Notes: a model not told the origin generated them from the sequence alone. A stretch of 64,000 nt of DNA from Colletes latitarsis (GCF_051014445.1 NW_027488368.1:28122001-28186000); one strand, 5' to 3'. Shown: positions 33,150-46,027, counted from the first letter of the stretch. Program-made: numbers and translations.

Positions 33150-34751
33150 TGTTAAAAAGCTGATGCTTTTAACTACGAAGTCCGGATAGAGGTATCGGAT
33201 CTTTATTGTGGGAAGTGATTGAGAATGTGTAAGATTTTCTTTTTCAAAAACAGTTTATTATAAAAATAAAAATAAAATAAACAATAAGAAACTAAGAGAA
33301 TTCTTATTAAACTATGCAAATAATATCGTTGCCAGTCCTACGTCAGACCTGAGACGTTGAGGTAAGTCATGGGTCTGTGAACAGAGAAACACGGCAATGT
33401 GTTTGACACGTAAACACGTTACACGTATATTCGCCGCGTGTGTGTCCTCACGCTCCTGGCTTCGATATTCGAATGTATAGGAGCGGAGAATTTCGCTCAC
33501 TCGTAATATACGAGCTCGCAAGTGGACTGTATTTAATATCTGGCGTGAAAAGAATTAAATTTCCTTTCGACGCCGAACTGAGTCGATTGTCTAGTGGGCG
33601 GGGATGCAAGTGGAGGTTGTAAGGCTCCAAATGCACTGATCCCGTGAGTATGCCCACGGAGTCTGTGCGTCGAGTCGCACTGCAGTACAACGGCACGACC
33701 GTCGATCTGCGGCTTCTCTTTAACTGCACGTGGTTCACTGCACGAATGCACCACTCGACGTGATTCGTGACAGTATTTGAACTACGTGGGGGCCTGACCC
33801 GCGACTCCTTAACCCCTCCGCACAGGTGCTCCTCTAAGCGTTACACCGGCGGGGTCTGTAGAGGCAAGGAATCGAAGACCGAATGTCAAGCGTCCGAAGT
33901 GGACGCTGACCTGACTCCAGTGAGCCCACCTGGAGGTTCACCACGTAGGTGCCTCCCTTCGGTGTCTCCTAAGCCGAACGAGAATCACAGAGATGTTTGA
34001 ACGGTATCCACCCACTTCTCTGTGTTTCAAACGTTTATACGCTTGAGACGACAAAATAGTACTGCACGAGGGGGGTCGAGCACCTTATTGGTGTATTCTC
34101 GAACCCTCCAAACTAGACAGAAAATAGAAATTGAGCTTGTTTGGGACTTTCCCGAACGAAACTCCTGAATGCTTTTATTCGAATCGAAAGTCGACTCGTT
34201 TGAAAAGCAAAGTCTAAATTAATGAATGCTAATTTGAGTTTTAATGAATTCTCAGCTATACGAGGTCAATCAGAGGACCCGCACCAGACTGAATATCGAC
34301 TCGTTGCACCCCTTATTCAATAATCGTCTACTAGCTTTATCTCGAGAATTTCACTCTCGAGATTCGCTCGAAATCTGTTCGGACACGATCGGGAGCCGAT
34401 GTGTCTTCTTCAGAAGTCGTTGTGAGACTGTGCGGATTGACAGCCGTAGACGTCGCCGTGGTACTCTAATTAATCGTTCCGCGGCGCTGTCTAAATTTCG
34501 GCAGTCTATCTTTGTCTAATTATTTGCGCGCCACTTTCTCACGATACTGACGTCATCAACGCCGTTGGCACACTCGAATCAAAGGTAATGAGCCGTTACC
34601 GATGCCAGAAAAACTAGTAATACCCGCGTTTTTCTATCACTGCTTACTGTACAAATCCTATTAGAGATAATCTCTCTCGAATTGTACGTTAACAGGATTA
34701 ACGGTGATTGCGGCCGAGAATAATCGCTCGGCATTATGCAATCTTTAAACA
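33150..34751. mobile_element. Solo LTR (1602 bp), 5-bp target duplication
   Basis: Begins TGTTAAAAAG and ends TCTTTAAACA, with CTAGC on both sides (33145-33149 and 34752-34756). No protein-coding content. It shares end sequence (ATTATGCAATCTTTAAACA against ATTAATGCGATATTTAAACA) and the block GAGGTTGTAAGGCTCCAA with the solo LTR at 53359-55069, so both belong to related families. Confidence 0.85.
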
Positions 34752-36831
34752 CTAGCGTATTGCTTGCTTACTTGCTTACTGCTTGCTTACTACCAAACTG
34801 CATTCTTACTGCATTCCTGCTTACTTCTTAACTTGCTGCTTTCTTACTGGCCAGCAGGTTGCTTACTAGCTTACTGGTTGCTTGCTAGCTTACTGCTTGT
34901 TTACTATATTCTAGCTTGCTTACTAGCTTGCTACTCGCCTACTAGCTTACTGCTTGCATGCAAGCTTACTGCTTACTTAATAGCTTAATGGTTTGTTACT
35001 AACATACTGCTCTGTTACGAGCTCACTGCTTCCTTACTAACTAACTGCGTTCTTACTAGCCTGCATCTTGCTTACTAACTAACTGCTTTCTTACTAACCT
35101 GCTGCATGCTTACTACCATACTGCTTTGTTACTAACTTACTGCTTGCTTACTAGCATACTGCTTGCTTACTAGATTGCAACATGCTTTTTAGCTTGCCGC
35201 TTGCTTACTAGCTTACTGCTTGCCTACAAGCATACTGCTTGCTTACTAGATTGCTACATGCTTTTCAGCTTGCCGCTTGCTTACTAGCGTTCTGCTTGCT
35301 TACAAGCTTACTGCTTGCATACTAGCTTATTGCTTCGTTAATAGCTTACTACCTCCTTGCTATCTACCTGCATTCTTACCAGCTTACTGCTTGCTTACAA
35401 ACTTGCTGCTAGCTTACTAGCTTGCTGCATCCTTACTAACTAACTGCTAGCTTACTAGCTTACTGCTTGCTTACTAGCACACAGCTTTCGTACTAGCTAA
35501 CTGCTTGCTTACTAGCTCACCGCTTGGTTTCAAGCTTACTGCTTGCTTACTTGATTACTGCTATGTAACTAGCTTCCTGCTCGCTCAATATCTCACTGCT
35601 TGCTTACTAGCATACTGCTTCCTTACTAGCTTCCTGCTGGCTTACAAACATACGGCTTGCTTACTAGTCTACAGCTTGCTTACTAACTCGCAGCTTGCTC
35701 ACAAGCTTACTGCTTACTTACTAGCCTACTCCTTGCTTACTGGTTTCCTACTCGCTTACTGCTTGCTCACAAGCTTGCTGCTTGCTGACTTGCTTGCTGC
35801 ACGGTATCTAGCCTACTGCTTGCTTACTACCTTACTGCTTCCTTACTAGCTTCCAGCTCACTTACTATCTCACTGCATGCTTACTGGCGTACTGCTTGCT
35901 TACAAGCTTACTACTTTCATAATAGCTTACTGCTTTCTCACCAGCATACTGCTTGCTTACTAGCTTACTGCTTGCTTACAAGCTTACTGGTTGCTTACTA
36001 GCTAACTTCTTTCATACTAGTCAATTGCTTTCTTACTAGCTCTTTTCTTTCTTACTAGCTTCCTGCCCACTTACTAGCTCACTGCTTGCTTACTATCTTA
36101 CTACTTGCTTACTAGCTTACTACCTGCTTACTAGCTACCTGCTATCTTACCAGCTTACTGCTTGCTTACAAGCTTGCTGCTTGCTTAATAGCATACTACC
36201 TCCTTACTAGCTACCTGCTATCTTACCAGCTTACTGCTTTTTTACTAGCTTGCTGCTTGCTTTCCAGCATACTGCCAGGTTACTAGCTCGCTGCTTTCTT
36301 ATTAGCTAATTGCTATCATACTAGCCTGCTGCTTGCTTACTAGCTTTCTGTTTCCTACTCGCTTCTGCTTTCTTATTAACCTTCTCCTTGCATTGTAGCT
36401 TACTGCTTGATTACTAGCTTGCTGCTTGCTTACCAACTTACTGCTTCCTTACGAGTTTACTGGTTGCTTACAGCCTTACTGCTTTCTTACTATCCTGCTG
36501 GTTGCGTTCTAGCTTACTGCTTCCTTAGTAGCTTCCTCCTCGATTACCAGCTCACTGCACCTACCAGCTCACTGCTTGCTATCTTACTCCATGGTTACTA
36601 GTTTGCTGCTTGCACAATAGCCTACTGCTTTCTTACTAGTTAACTGCTTTCTTACTAGACCGCTGCTAGCTTCCTAGCTTACTGCTTGCTTACTAGCAGA
36701 CTGCTTTCTTACTAGCTACTTGCTTTCTTACTAGCCTCCTGATTGCTCACTTTCGTACCTGTTGCTTATTACCTTACTGCTTGCTTTGTAGTATACTGCC
36801 TCCATACCAGCTTACTGCTTGCTTACTAGCT
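34752..36831 (+). repeat. 19-bp satellite array, block 7
   Basis: About 2 kb of degenerate units, the rightmost block; ends abruptly at TTACTAGCT before a TGTGACC. Leu-rich open frames here are repeat artefacts. Confidence 0.85.
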
Positions 36832-37540
36832 TGTGACCGTTCCCCCGTGGACGGTCCGATTCGAGGGGGACGCGGAGGAAGGTGGCAGCGCCGATTCAGA
36901 CGGCGGTCGAGGGTTCGCTGCGGTGAGTGACGTAGGCGGGGTTGCTGTTTCAGGCTTATTTATTTCTACATTAACCTACTTACAAAACTTAGTCTATGTA
37001 CACTTATGGCTACGGAGGACGGCGCGGTGAGCGGTCGGTCGCTCGACGAGAGCAGCGAGCGGTCGCTCGGCGTGGGCGGCGCAATGAGCGTTCAGGCGCT
37101 CAGCGGAGGGGAGCGCGGCGAGCGGTCGGTCGCTCGAAGACAGCGGCGCAATGAGCGTTCAGGCGCTCAGCGGAGGGGATAGGGCATACAGTACCCTACC
37201 TACGCTGCTACGAGGCCGCGATGTCGGTAGGGCCAGGGTAGGAAAGAAGGAAGAGGTTCGACCCAGTATCCAGGGTTATTGGAGGTTTGGTGGGTGGCGG
37301 GATGTGGCCGAGGGGTCGGTACAGGACGATAATGCAAAACCCTACCTACGCTGCTGCGAGGCCGCGATGTCGGTAGGGCCAGGGTAGGAAATAGGGAAGA
37401 GGTTCGACCCAGTACCCAGGGTTACGGGAGGTTCGGCGGATTGGTCGCGAGAGTGCCCGTCGCACTCTCGTATTTGCAAAAAGTCGGAGCTCGTGTAGAC
37501 CCGTATGGTTCGTACGTAATCTCTCGTCACTTCAACAGGC
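36832..37540. other. Unassigned segment with tandem duplications, possible LTR
   Basis: Begins TGTGACCGTT immediately after satellite and ends CTTCAACA before the T run of copy L. Inside are a duplicated block around GCGCAATGAGCGTTCAGGCG (about 37079 and 37145) and a duplicated block around CCTACCTACGCTGCT (about 37195 and 37343; each extends about 90 bases). TG...CA ends and its position upstream of the BEL gag make a BEL LTR possible, but no PBS or partner LTR is seen. No gene. Confidence 0.3.
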
Positions 37541-38053
37541 TTTTTCTTTTTTTTTTTTTTTTGTAGTGGGGAAAATCTTCGAAAGACTCCCTCCCACCTC
37601 CTTGGGGAGAGGTGGGCGGGTTGTGTGGGATTCCCCGCGCCCGTGGAATGACGGGCGCGGGACCTACCCACTAAAACCCCCACGGTGACCCTTCCGCACG
37701 ATTTGGGAGGATACCGGGAAACGCTCGAAGCATTCTTCCGGTACCCTCCCCGTGCCCGCGCTTTGCGCCCAACCCCGGGGGGGACAAACGTTCCCCCCGG
37801 TAGACACTCTGTCTCATAGCGAGAGGACGGGGCCACTCCATCCCGCCGCCATCCGTTCCGGGGCCGCGTTTAGTGGCGGCTGCGAGCGCCAACTAACAAC
37901 CGCCTGCAACCCCGTTTCTACCCCTCGGCGGCCGGGAGCTCATGGCCGCTCCAGGCCACCGAGGGTGCCTCCCCGTGGGCCGGATCCACCCGTTCCGACC
38001 CTTCGTCGCCAGGCGGGAGGAGGCTTCCCTCAGGGCCCCCCTCCAAGCCAGGG

Positions 38054-41000
38054 TCATCCGCCGCGCAAAGGCGGCCGCCCGCGACGCCTGGCGCCTAGGC
38101 GCCGCTCTCGCGCCATCATACGAGTGCGAACCTCAGCGCGCCGCTGAAGCTCGCGCTCCCTTCCTGCGGCCTCCTTCTGCAGCATTACGGTCTCGCAGAA
38201 GGAGGCCACGGCCCTCCACTTCTCCACGCTGCCGAGCATGGCGCGCACCACACCCGGCAGCAGGACATCCCGCCCTACGACGCCGACCAGGACACGACTC
38301 TCCCCCTCCCACGCTGGGCATACCTGGAGGGTATGATCATCCGTGTCCTGCTCGGCGTCACAATGGCAACAACGCGCCGTCGGCTCCTTCCCTATCCGGC
38401 ACAGGTATCTTCCGAAGCTGCCATGCCCGGAAAATACCTGTGCCAGCCGGTAAGTGAGGCTTCCATGGCCTCTGTCCAGCCACTCACTCAGGAGTGGCCG
38501 AACAGCCCCGACTGTCCGGTGCCCCGCGGTTGGCAGGGCCAACCGCTCCTGCCACGCGAGCACCACGAACTGACGGGCCTGGCGCATCAAATCGCCCCAA
38601 GCAGATTCCTGCGCTCCCGGGACTGCTCCCACCCCCGCGCGACGGTCGACGCGGTGACGATACAGCACCGCGTGCGACCGCGCGAGGAGATCCATGGGCG
38701 GCATCCCCGCAAGAACCGTCGCCGCCTCATGCGACATGGTCCGGTAGCCGCGGACGACCCTCAGCGCCATCCGCCTGTGCACCCGACGCAGCATCGTCAT
38801 ACTGCGCCGGGAGGCCGCCAGGTCGTCCGCCCAGACGGGGGCCCCGTATAGGTCCACCGACTGAACCATTGTCACATAGAGGCGGCGAACTCGTCCCGCC
38901 GGGCACCCAGATTGGGGAGGAACCGGCCTAACGCCGAGACCATCCTCTGCAACCGGGGAACCAGGCAGCGGAAATGCTCCTCGAAGCGCCAGTGGCTATC
39001 GAGGATCAGCCCCAGATATCTCATCCGGGGCTTCACCTCGATATCAGCCGCACCCACCCGGATCAGAGAGGGTGGCGGATCCTGCCGAGGTGAATGGAAC
39101 GCTATCACCTCGGTCTTATGGACCGCCACCGTCATCCCCATTCCCCTGATCCGGTCGACGACGCGTTGCGCCCCCTCCTCGGCGAGGCGCTTGGCCCTCC
39201 CCCACTGAGCCCCGACGGCCAGCGCCAGTGTGTCATCTGCGTAACACACGGCACTGACGCCGTCGGGTAGGTCGGACCGCAACACCGCATCGTACGCGAT
39301 GTTCCACAGGAGTAGCCCGAGGACCGACCCCTGCGGAACCCCGCAGTAGACCTCCCTCCTCATATCACAATCCCGGCCCGGATACTCGATCTACCCGCCG
39401 CGGAGATAATCCCCGACGACTGTCCTGAGACACGGGGGGACCCGAAGATATTCGAGCCCCCTCCGTATCTCCCCCCAGGGAAGGGTGTTAAACGCGTTGG
39501 CAATATCCAGCGATACCGCCAACGCTACCCCTCCCCGGGAGACGGCCGACTCCGTGAGGGCCCTGACCCGACTGATCGCGTCGATAGTCGATCGGCCCCC
39601 CCGGAAACCGAACTGGCAGTCGGCCAGACCGGGATCACCCCGCGACAGGTGCTCGACGAGGCGGGCAGCAATCACCCGCTCGAAGAGCTTGCCCACCTCG
39701 TCGAGGAGACAAATGGGCCGGTATGCGGAGGGAGACTCCGCGGGCCGACCCTCCTTCCGGAGGAGGACCATCCTCGCCACCTTCCAACTGGGGGGGAATC
39801 GCCCGTCCCTCAGGCAGCGGTCGAACAACCGCCTGAGGTCGGCCCCAAGGACGCCCTGGGTCAAGACCCAAACCCGGCCGGGCACACCATCCGGACCCGG
39901 GGCCGTGTTACGAACCCCGAGCCGTCTGATGGCCGCTGCCAGCTCCTCCTGCGTGACCCCCAGCTCGGCCGTCCACTCCACTGGGACAGCCGCCGCCGCC
40001 GGAGGACGCGGTCCCCTCTCCCCAATTGGGAAGAGTGTATTGACCACGTCCTCCAGCAGCCGGGGGTCAAGACCCTCGGTGACGGGGGGCGCCCACGGGC
40101 GGAGCTTATTCAGCACCACCTTATATGGGCGCCCCCATGGATCGTCATCAAGGGTCTGGAGGAGCTCCTTCCATGCCCGGGTCTTGGCCCGTTTGATGGC
40201 GACCTGCAGAGCAACCCGCGCCACGCGGTATGCTCCATACAGGTCATCAGCTGCCCTCGCTCGCGCCACGCCGTTGCCTGTACGTTGACGACGGCGCGCG
40301 CGGGTGTACTGGCGTCGGGCGCGGACAGTCGCGACTCGCAACTCCGCGATCGCGTCCGACCACCAGTACACCGCCCGGCGAGGAGAAGCCCGCCCGACCC
40401 GAGGCATCGCCGCGTCGCAAATACCCGCGACCAATGCTCCGAGCCGGGCGACCTCCTCCTCTATGCTCGGCAACTCGGCCGCTCCCTGCGGCCAAGTTGC
40501 AGCGAGGGCAGCTGCCATCAGGGCGTCCTTGTCCAGGCGCCGAAGCGCCCAGCGGCGTGGTGGGGTGCCACGCAGGCGGCCGTGTCGGGATGCACTTGCG
40601 GTGGCAGAGACCTCCATCCGGATGTACCGGTGATCGGAGAGTGTCTCTGCCCCCGCGACCACGTGCCAACCCGACACCATGCGCACGGCGTTGGGGGTCG
40701 CGAATCCAACATCCACGATGGACCCCCCATATCGCCGCACGCATGTGTGCTCCGACCCCCGGTTCAATACCCGGAGGTCGAGCCCCGCCGCCCAATCGCC
40801 CAGGATCCCGCCGCGAACGGAGGTCCGGGGGGATCCCCAAGCCACCGACTTGGCATTAAAATCCCCCAGGACCAGCACCGGCCGGGCCGCGTAGCGCTGC
40901 ACGCATGCCGCGACCTGGGCCAAGTACAGCTCGAACGCAGCGTGACCGCTACGGGGCGAAATGTAGCACCCCACCACAGCGACTCCCCCCCAATCCACGG

Positions 41001-41235
41001 CGACGAATCCCCGACCGCGCTCCAACAAGGAGAACGGTGGGGACCCGTCGCCCCCTCCCCATACCGTCGCCACCAAGCCGTCCGCGTCGCCCACCCAATG
41101 AGGGTGATCAGGGACGCGGTACGGCTCGGCGGCGACCGCCAGGCCAACCCCCCACTCCGCGAGGACTTGGGACATCAAGTCCTGTGCCGCGCGGCAGTGG
41201 TTGAGGTTGGCCTGGAGGAGGAGGCGGGGCGGCAT
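38054..41235 (-). pseudogene. ORF2 of copy L, one nonsense codon and one frameshift
   Basis: Endonuclease and RT are open for 614 codons from the TAATG start. TAG then replaces the Trp of YLRGGW at 39391-39393. The same frame continues through YADDTLALAVGAQW to about 38900, where a deletion in the LGGPAGRVRRLY segment shifts the frame. The C-terminal third, including the CCHC finger, is open to the stop at 38054-38056. All catalytic motifs are present but not in one protein. Confidence 0.88.
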
Positions 41236-43112
41236 TAATTAATGGCCGCGCCAGCCTCCTCCCGGCCGTCCGTCCCCGTAGCACCGTCCACCTCCATCGA
41301 GGACGATTCCACCGCCCTCGGCACCGGAGCCGGTGCAGCCCGCCTCTTCCTCTCCTTCCGGGATGGGGGGGAGCACTTCTTGCTCCCCACCCTGTGATCG
41401 GCTGGCCTCCCCATGTCCGCACACAGCGGGCAGTGGGGGGCCGCCGAGCACTGGCTCGCACGGTGCTCTTTGGCACCGCAGCGGTAACACTGACCGCTGC
41501 GGTCCACCGGCGAGGTGCACCACTGCCTCACGTGCCCCAATTCGAGGCAGCGGTGACACTGGAGCGGGCGCGGCGCGAGGATTTCCACTCGCGCCGAAAC
41601 CCACCCCACCAACACCCTCCCGGATTCCGCCACCTTACGGGCGGCGGAGAGGGGGCACCGGGCCCACACCGACCCGAGGCCGGAGGGCGACCTGCGGATC
41701 TCTCCGATCCGCAGGTCCTCCACAGGACAGTACCCCGCCCTCGCAAGGGCACGGGACACATCCTGTGCGCTGACCGAGTCGTCCAGCCCACAAACGCGCA
41801 TCTCCGTGCGCTTCGTGGGCCGGGCGACCCGGACACCTCGCTCGCCCAGCTGCTCCCGGAGCCTCTGGGCGAGACGATCCGCCTTCGCGCCGCCTTCTGC
41901 ACCGGGGATCTCCAGCAAGAGACCCCCGGTCACGGCCCTCTTCGCCCTCACGGAGGTGATGCCCAGCTCTTCCAGGGAGATATTCTCCCTGGCGAGCCGC
42001 ATCGCCTCCGCGAGGGTCAGGTCGCCCCCCTACGCAACGGTCAGCGTCACCGCTGCCGTTTTTGGGGGACGACCTGGTCGTGCCTTCCCGACCTTCGCGG
42101 CCTTTACCTTGGCCGCCGGCGGCGGAGGCGGAGGCTGCGGTTGCGAGGCCTTCCTCGCCGCCCGCTTCGCCTTCCGCCCCACCACCTCACTCCACGCCAC
42201 CCCCCCTTGGGAGGGTGCTGTGGAGGACGCGACTACCGCGACCACGGGTACACCACCCCCCTTGGGGGTCGCGACCCGGGGCCCTGGTGCCGCAACGCTG
42301 GGCGGAGCCTTCACTCCGCCCTTCTTTGCCTTCCCCGACTGTACCGGAACAGGTTGGGGAGGCACCGCCTTCCTGCTGACCGCTCTTCCGGCGAGGAGCT
42401 CCTCCCGGAAGGCGGCCAGCTTGCCATCAATCATGTCCCCAATCCTCCTCAGAAGATCGTCTTCTGCGGAGGACGGGGACTTCTTCACGGGCGGAGTGCG
42501 GGTGGAGGGGCCCGCGGTGCCCCGTACCACTGCCGCCGCACTCTGCTTATTTACCTCCGCCGAGGGACGCGGCGGTGGAGGAGGAGGGAGGATGGGAGGG
42601 AGGGCCGCGCTGTTCCACAGCGCCTCTGCCCTCCTCCTCCCCTGACGCTCCTCCTCCAACAGGAGCTGCAGACGGGCGTTCCGCCCTCTGAGCTCCCGCG
42701 CCGCCTCCCTCATTTCCTCCGCCGCGGCCTTCAGGGCCTCCGCGCCACCGCTTTTCTGCCCCTTAAAGGCGCAGGCAGCGGCGACTTTCTCCACCCGCCT
42801 CAGGGACGAGGAGATCCTCTCCGATATCTCCTCGGTCACCTCGTCCCTGAGGCAACTCAGCCTCACCGACGGGCTCATCGCCCCGCCCACCTCGACGACG
42901 GCCTGCCCCGCCCTCTTCCTCTTAGAGCCTATGAGGCTCCTGGTGGAGGAGAAGGACGAGACTGACGCAGTCTCGTCGTCCTCCTCCACCTTCCACGAAG
43001 CCGGGCCAGGCGCTGGAGGCGGCGCGAGCGCCGTCACTCCAGTCCCAACACCGCCTTCGTCCTCCCCCTCTGACTTACCCCGTCCCATCCCCGTTTTAAT
43101 ATTGAACTCCAT
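41235..43112 (-). pseudogene. ORF1 (Gag-like) of copy L, single nonsense codon
   Basis: Full length (about 625 codons) from MEFNIKTGMG to GREEAGAAIN. The only break is TAG at 42030-42032, replacing the Gln of TVAQGGDL. It shows a Ser/Glu-rich N-terminus, a probable coiled coil (EEMREAARELRGRNARLQLL), a Pro/Lys-rich middle, then CHRCLELGHVRQWC, CYRCGAKEHRASQC and CPLCADMGRPADHRVGSKKC. The stop TAA (41235-41237) overlaps the ORF2 ATG. Confidence 0.88.
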
Positions 43113-43499
43113 AATATTCCCACGAGCAGGTCGGAAGAAAAGGTCCGCCCGGGCAGAGCCGCCTTACCCGGGTAAGCCTATATACTCCGGGGTTTCGGCA
43201 GGTACCCCGGAGGTGGTCGCTTGGGATTGGGCCTCCTCCCCCAACCATGCATCCCATCGCCGCGCACCATAACTTAGGATTGGAGGGCGATTTTATAGAG
43301 TCGCCATACTCGCGGTCCCGGGCGGTTAAGCCAAGGCCCCCGTTCCTCCTGCCGTCACGTACCATTTACAAAACCAAAAAAGGAATTGTGAATGGGTCTT
43401 CGTGACGACCAACAGGAGGCTTACGGTGTGTGTATGACTCGGGTACCCCGGGTTCGTTAAGCCCGTACTGCAGCTGAAAGGCTGGCAGCCCCTGAGGGG

Positions 43500-45278
43500 A
43501 AGCACTCGCTATACTTGCTAAAAAAGGAACTGTGGAAGAGCAGCTTAGCTGGCTGCTAACACACGTTGTAGCAAGTCAATTTGACGCTACGTTGCAAGGG
43601 GAATGGGAACGATCCCTCAAGATGTCAACGGAATATCCGTTGATTGAGGAGATCCTGAGATTCCTTGACCAGGAAGCACGCGCTATGACCGTCATTGACG
43701 AACATAACCGCAAAACTGCCTCAAAAAAGGAACATAAGCCACGAGTACGGAGTCATAACGCCGTCGTGGGCTCCCCCCCTGCGCAGCGGAAGTGCATAAT
43801 TTGCGGACAAACGCATGCACTGACCGAATGCGGTGCATTTAAGAGTTTTTCCACAAGAGTGCGATACCAGCTCATAAGGGACAGACAAGGGTGTATAATC
43901 TGTCTGGCCCTAGATCATGACGCAAAGGGTTGCCGGAGCCAACACGTTTGTTCGAGATGCAGTGGCAGGCATCATGCCCTGTTGCATTTCGAGCAATACG
44001 AAAGAGAGGCTCCTAGCCAAAAGCCGAAAACGAAATTTTCGAACGGCAAGCGTGAGGAGCGGCGGGATAACGCCCCTCCACAGCGCCGTACGGCTAAGGC
44101 GAGAGCCGCCGATACCTCGACGACGCAAGCAACGACGTCACGGGCTACTACGTCACACTGTACTGCGAGTACAGACGTACCGAGGCCGGTGCTGTTAGCT
44201 ACCGCGATCGTACGAGTGTACGGAGAAAACGGCGCGTCGCGTTTAACTCGCGCGCTGTTGGATCAAGGGTCCGAGACATCCTTCATCTCGGCGAGATTGA
44301 GGAATGACCTCAACCTCCCGAGGAGGAAAACCTCAGCCACGGTATCGGGCTTGGGGGGTGGTCGAACCCAACAAATTAAGTACAGTGTAGGGTTAAATCT
44401 GGGAGCGGCTAACGGGGTTACCCCGATGGTTTCGGCCAGAGCATACATCGTGACAAAAATCACGAACTATGCCTCGCCGTGTGTAAACGTGTTCAATAAC
44501 GACGCGTTACGAAACCTTATGCTCGCAGACCCCGAACCCGCGTCCGGACAAAACATTGAAGTTTTGATCGGCGCGGATCTGTACGCCCAAGTTATTCGAT
44601 CGGGATTCCGACGAATAGCGCCCGAAGGGCCAATTGCACAAGAAACTGCATTCGGCTGGATATTATCCGGACCAATAAATGCAGCAAGCAAGGCCCGGTG
44701 TCACGTGCGAACGTTGCATTGCAACGTACTTGAATCGCTGGATTACGCGATTCGACGGTTCTGGGAAATTGAAGAAATTCCCTCGACCTCGGTGCTTACA
44801 AAAGCTGAGGAAGAGTGTGAAACTCATTTCCAAAAGACTGTCGCACGGGATGCAACGGGACGGTTTATTGTCCGATTGCCGTTTAACCATCCGAAACCGG
44901 AAGAAGCGCTGGGAGATTCACTCCATATCGCTCTCTCCGCGTTGACCAGGATGAGAAGGAAATTGGGCAAGGATCAGACCCTCGCACGAGAATATGAAGA
45001 ATTTCTCGCGGAGTATGAGTCGTTGGAACACATGACTCGTATAGAGCCCTCTGAAAAATCCAGACTCTACATTCCGCATCGAGCGGTTATCCGAACGGAG
45101 AGTGCAACCACCAAACTGCGAGTCGTGTTTAACGCGACCAGCAGTACGGTGGGCGGACAATCCCTGAACGACATCCTACACGTAGGTCCGAAACTGCAGA
45201 ACGACATCACGTCTGTGTTGACGAGATGGAGGCTGTACGAATACGTGCTGGTGGCCGATATCGAGAAAATGTTTCGGC
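43500..45278 (+). pseudogene. pol: BEL/Pao gag-pol, 5' part: Gag C-terminus, protease, RT N-terminus
   Basis: It enters in frame from the copy L junction (Gag: QLSWLLTHVVASQFD). The Cys/His nucleocapsid region follows (CIICGQTHALTECGAF, CIICLALDHDAKGC, CSRCSGRHHALLH). Next is a BEL-type aspartyl protease (DUF1758 type) with ALLDQGSETSFIS near 44255-44290, then the long spacer typical of Pao elements. RT begins with KLRVVFNATSSTVGGQSLND and reaches motif A, VADIEKMF, where the Gypsy LTR starts at 45279. Beyond that the frame reads 29 codons of LTR to a stop at 45365. No nonsense codon occurs in this part, so the lesion is the insertion itself. Confidence 0.88.
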
Positions 45279-45394
45279 TGTTACGTATGTCGAACGTTTC
45301 GTTCCTCAAATTTTTCTTGTCACTTGCGTGCATTATGAAATCGCCCTGCTACTTATCTAACCTTTGAAATGGGGGTCACTTCCGTCGCGATGCA

Positions 45395-45462
45395 GCAGCC
45401 CGTTAATTAATACAATTCGGAGAATAGAGCAGCCCGTTAATTAATACAATTCGGAGAATAGT
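45395..45462 (+). repeat. 34-bp direct tandem duplication in U3
   Basis: Two copies of a unit beginning GCAGCCCGTTAATTAATACA (45395-45428, 45429-45462), differing only in the last base. It is upstream of the TATA box and repeated in the 3' LTR, so it may act as an enhancer duplication. Confidence 0.9.
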
Positions 45463-45516
45463 GCACACGGTGATTTCTAACGTACTTTTGAATCCGCCCC
45501 ACACAGATTTTTTGGT

Positions 45517-45524
45517 ATATAAAC
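45517..45524 (+). promoter_or_regulatory. Probable TATA box of the Gypsy LTR
   Basis: TATATAAA, 238 bases into the LTR, with GC-richer flanks; the same site is at 57166-57173 in the 3' LTR. Transcription would start about 25-30 bases downstream. Confidence 0.65.
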
Positions 45525-46027
45525 CCTGTGATTTCATTACTCGGGGGATCATAATCGTACCGTCACGTTAGAGTCAACGTCACGTCTCTTGTCACGCGTA
45601 TACGATTTGATAGTCAGTTGTATCTTGCGAGATCGGGCTACCGTACCCTTTAGTATCAAACCATATAGAATCCGTGAACCGGCATAAATTCTATTGCGGC
45701 CTTTATTTCCAACTGACATACCCCCGCATCGCCAGTGCGTCAACACCGTGCAAGGTCATTTTAGGTAAATATACTCATTCTTTGATCGCGACATAAGATA
45801 CACGAAACAATTGTATTTTATTTGTTGATTTAAGAATATATCTACTTTTATTATCAAATCAGAGTTACCCAACTTCTTTAACCCACAATTATATAAAGCG
45901 ATTATTATTAGTTAAACGTTCCCATAATAATATAACCTTACCGCTCGGGTTATATTATATTTAATAATTCACAGTTACGAGTTCAATTAACACATCCCCA
46001 AATCCAAATACAACCTCTTACAACCTA

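Larger units (their letters stand above)
37541..43499 (-). mobile_element. Family-1 copy L, full length, subfamily mosaic
   Basis: T run 37541-37562, 3' UTR to 38053, ORF2, ORF1, and a 5' UTR (43113-43499) ending at the family 5' terminus. No target duplication: the right flank (AAGCACTCGCTA, BEL gag) does not recur before the T run. The 3' third up to about 39560 carries subfamily-2 residues like B/H; the rest is like J. A junction by recombination between two copies explains both facts. Confidence 0.9.

Noticed and set aside
34764..35849. Leu-rich, membrane-like open frames in the satellite
   Set aside because: They are the translation of degenerate 19-bp units; the unit is not a multiple of three and there is no conserved start or codon pattern.
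2894..36831. Telomeric origin of the satellite
   Set aside because: The unit CTTACTAGCTTACTGCTTG contains no TTAGG-type repeat; there is no support for a telomere, only an analogy with telomere-seeking SART/TRAS elements.
45279..45367. Natural end of the BEL protein at 45367
   Set aside because: The last 29 codons are LTR sequence; the true frame resumes at 58187 after the Gypsy element.
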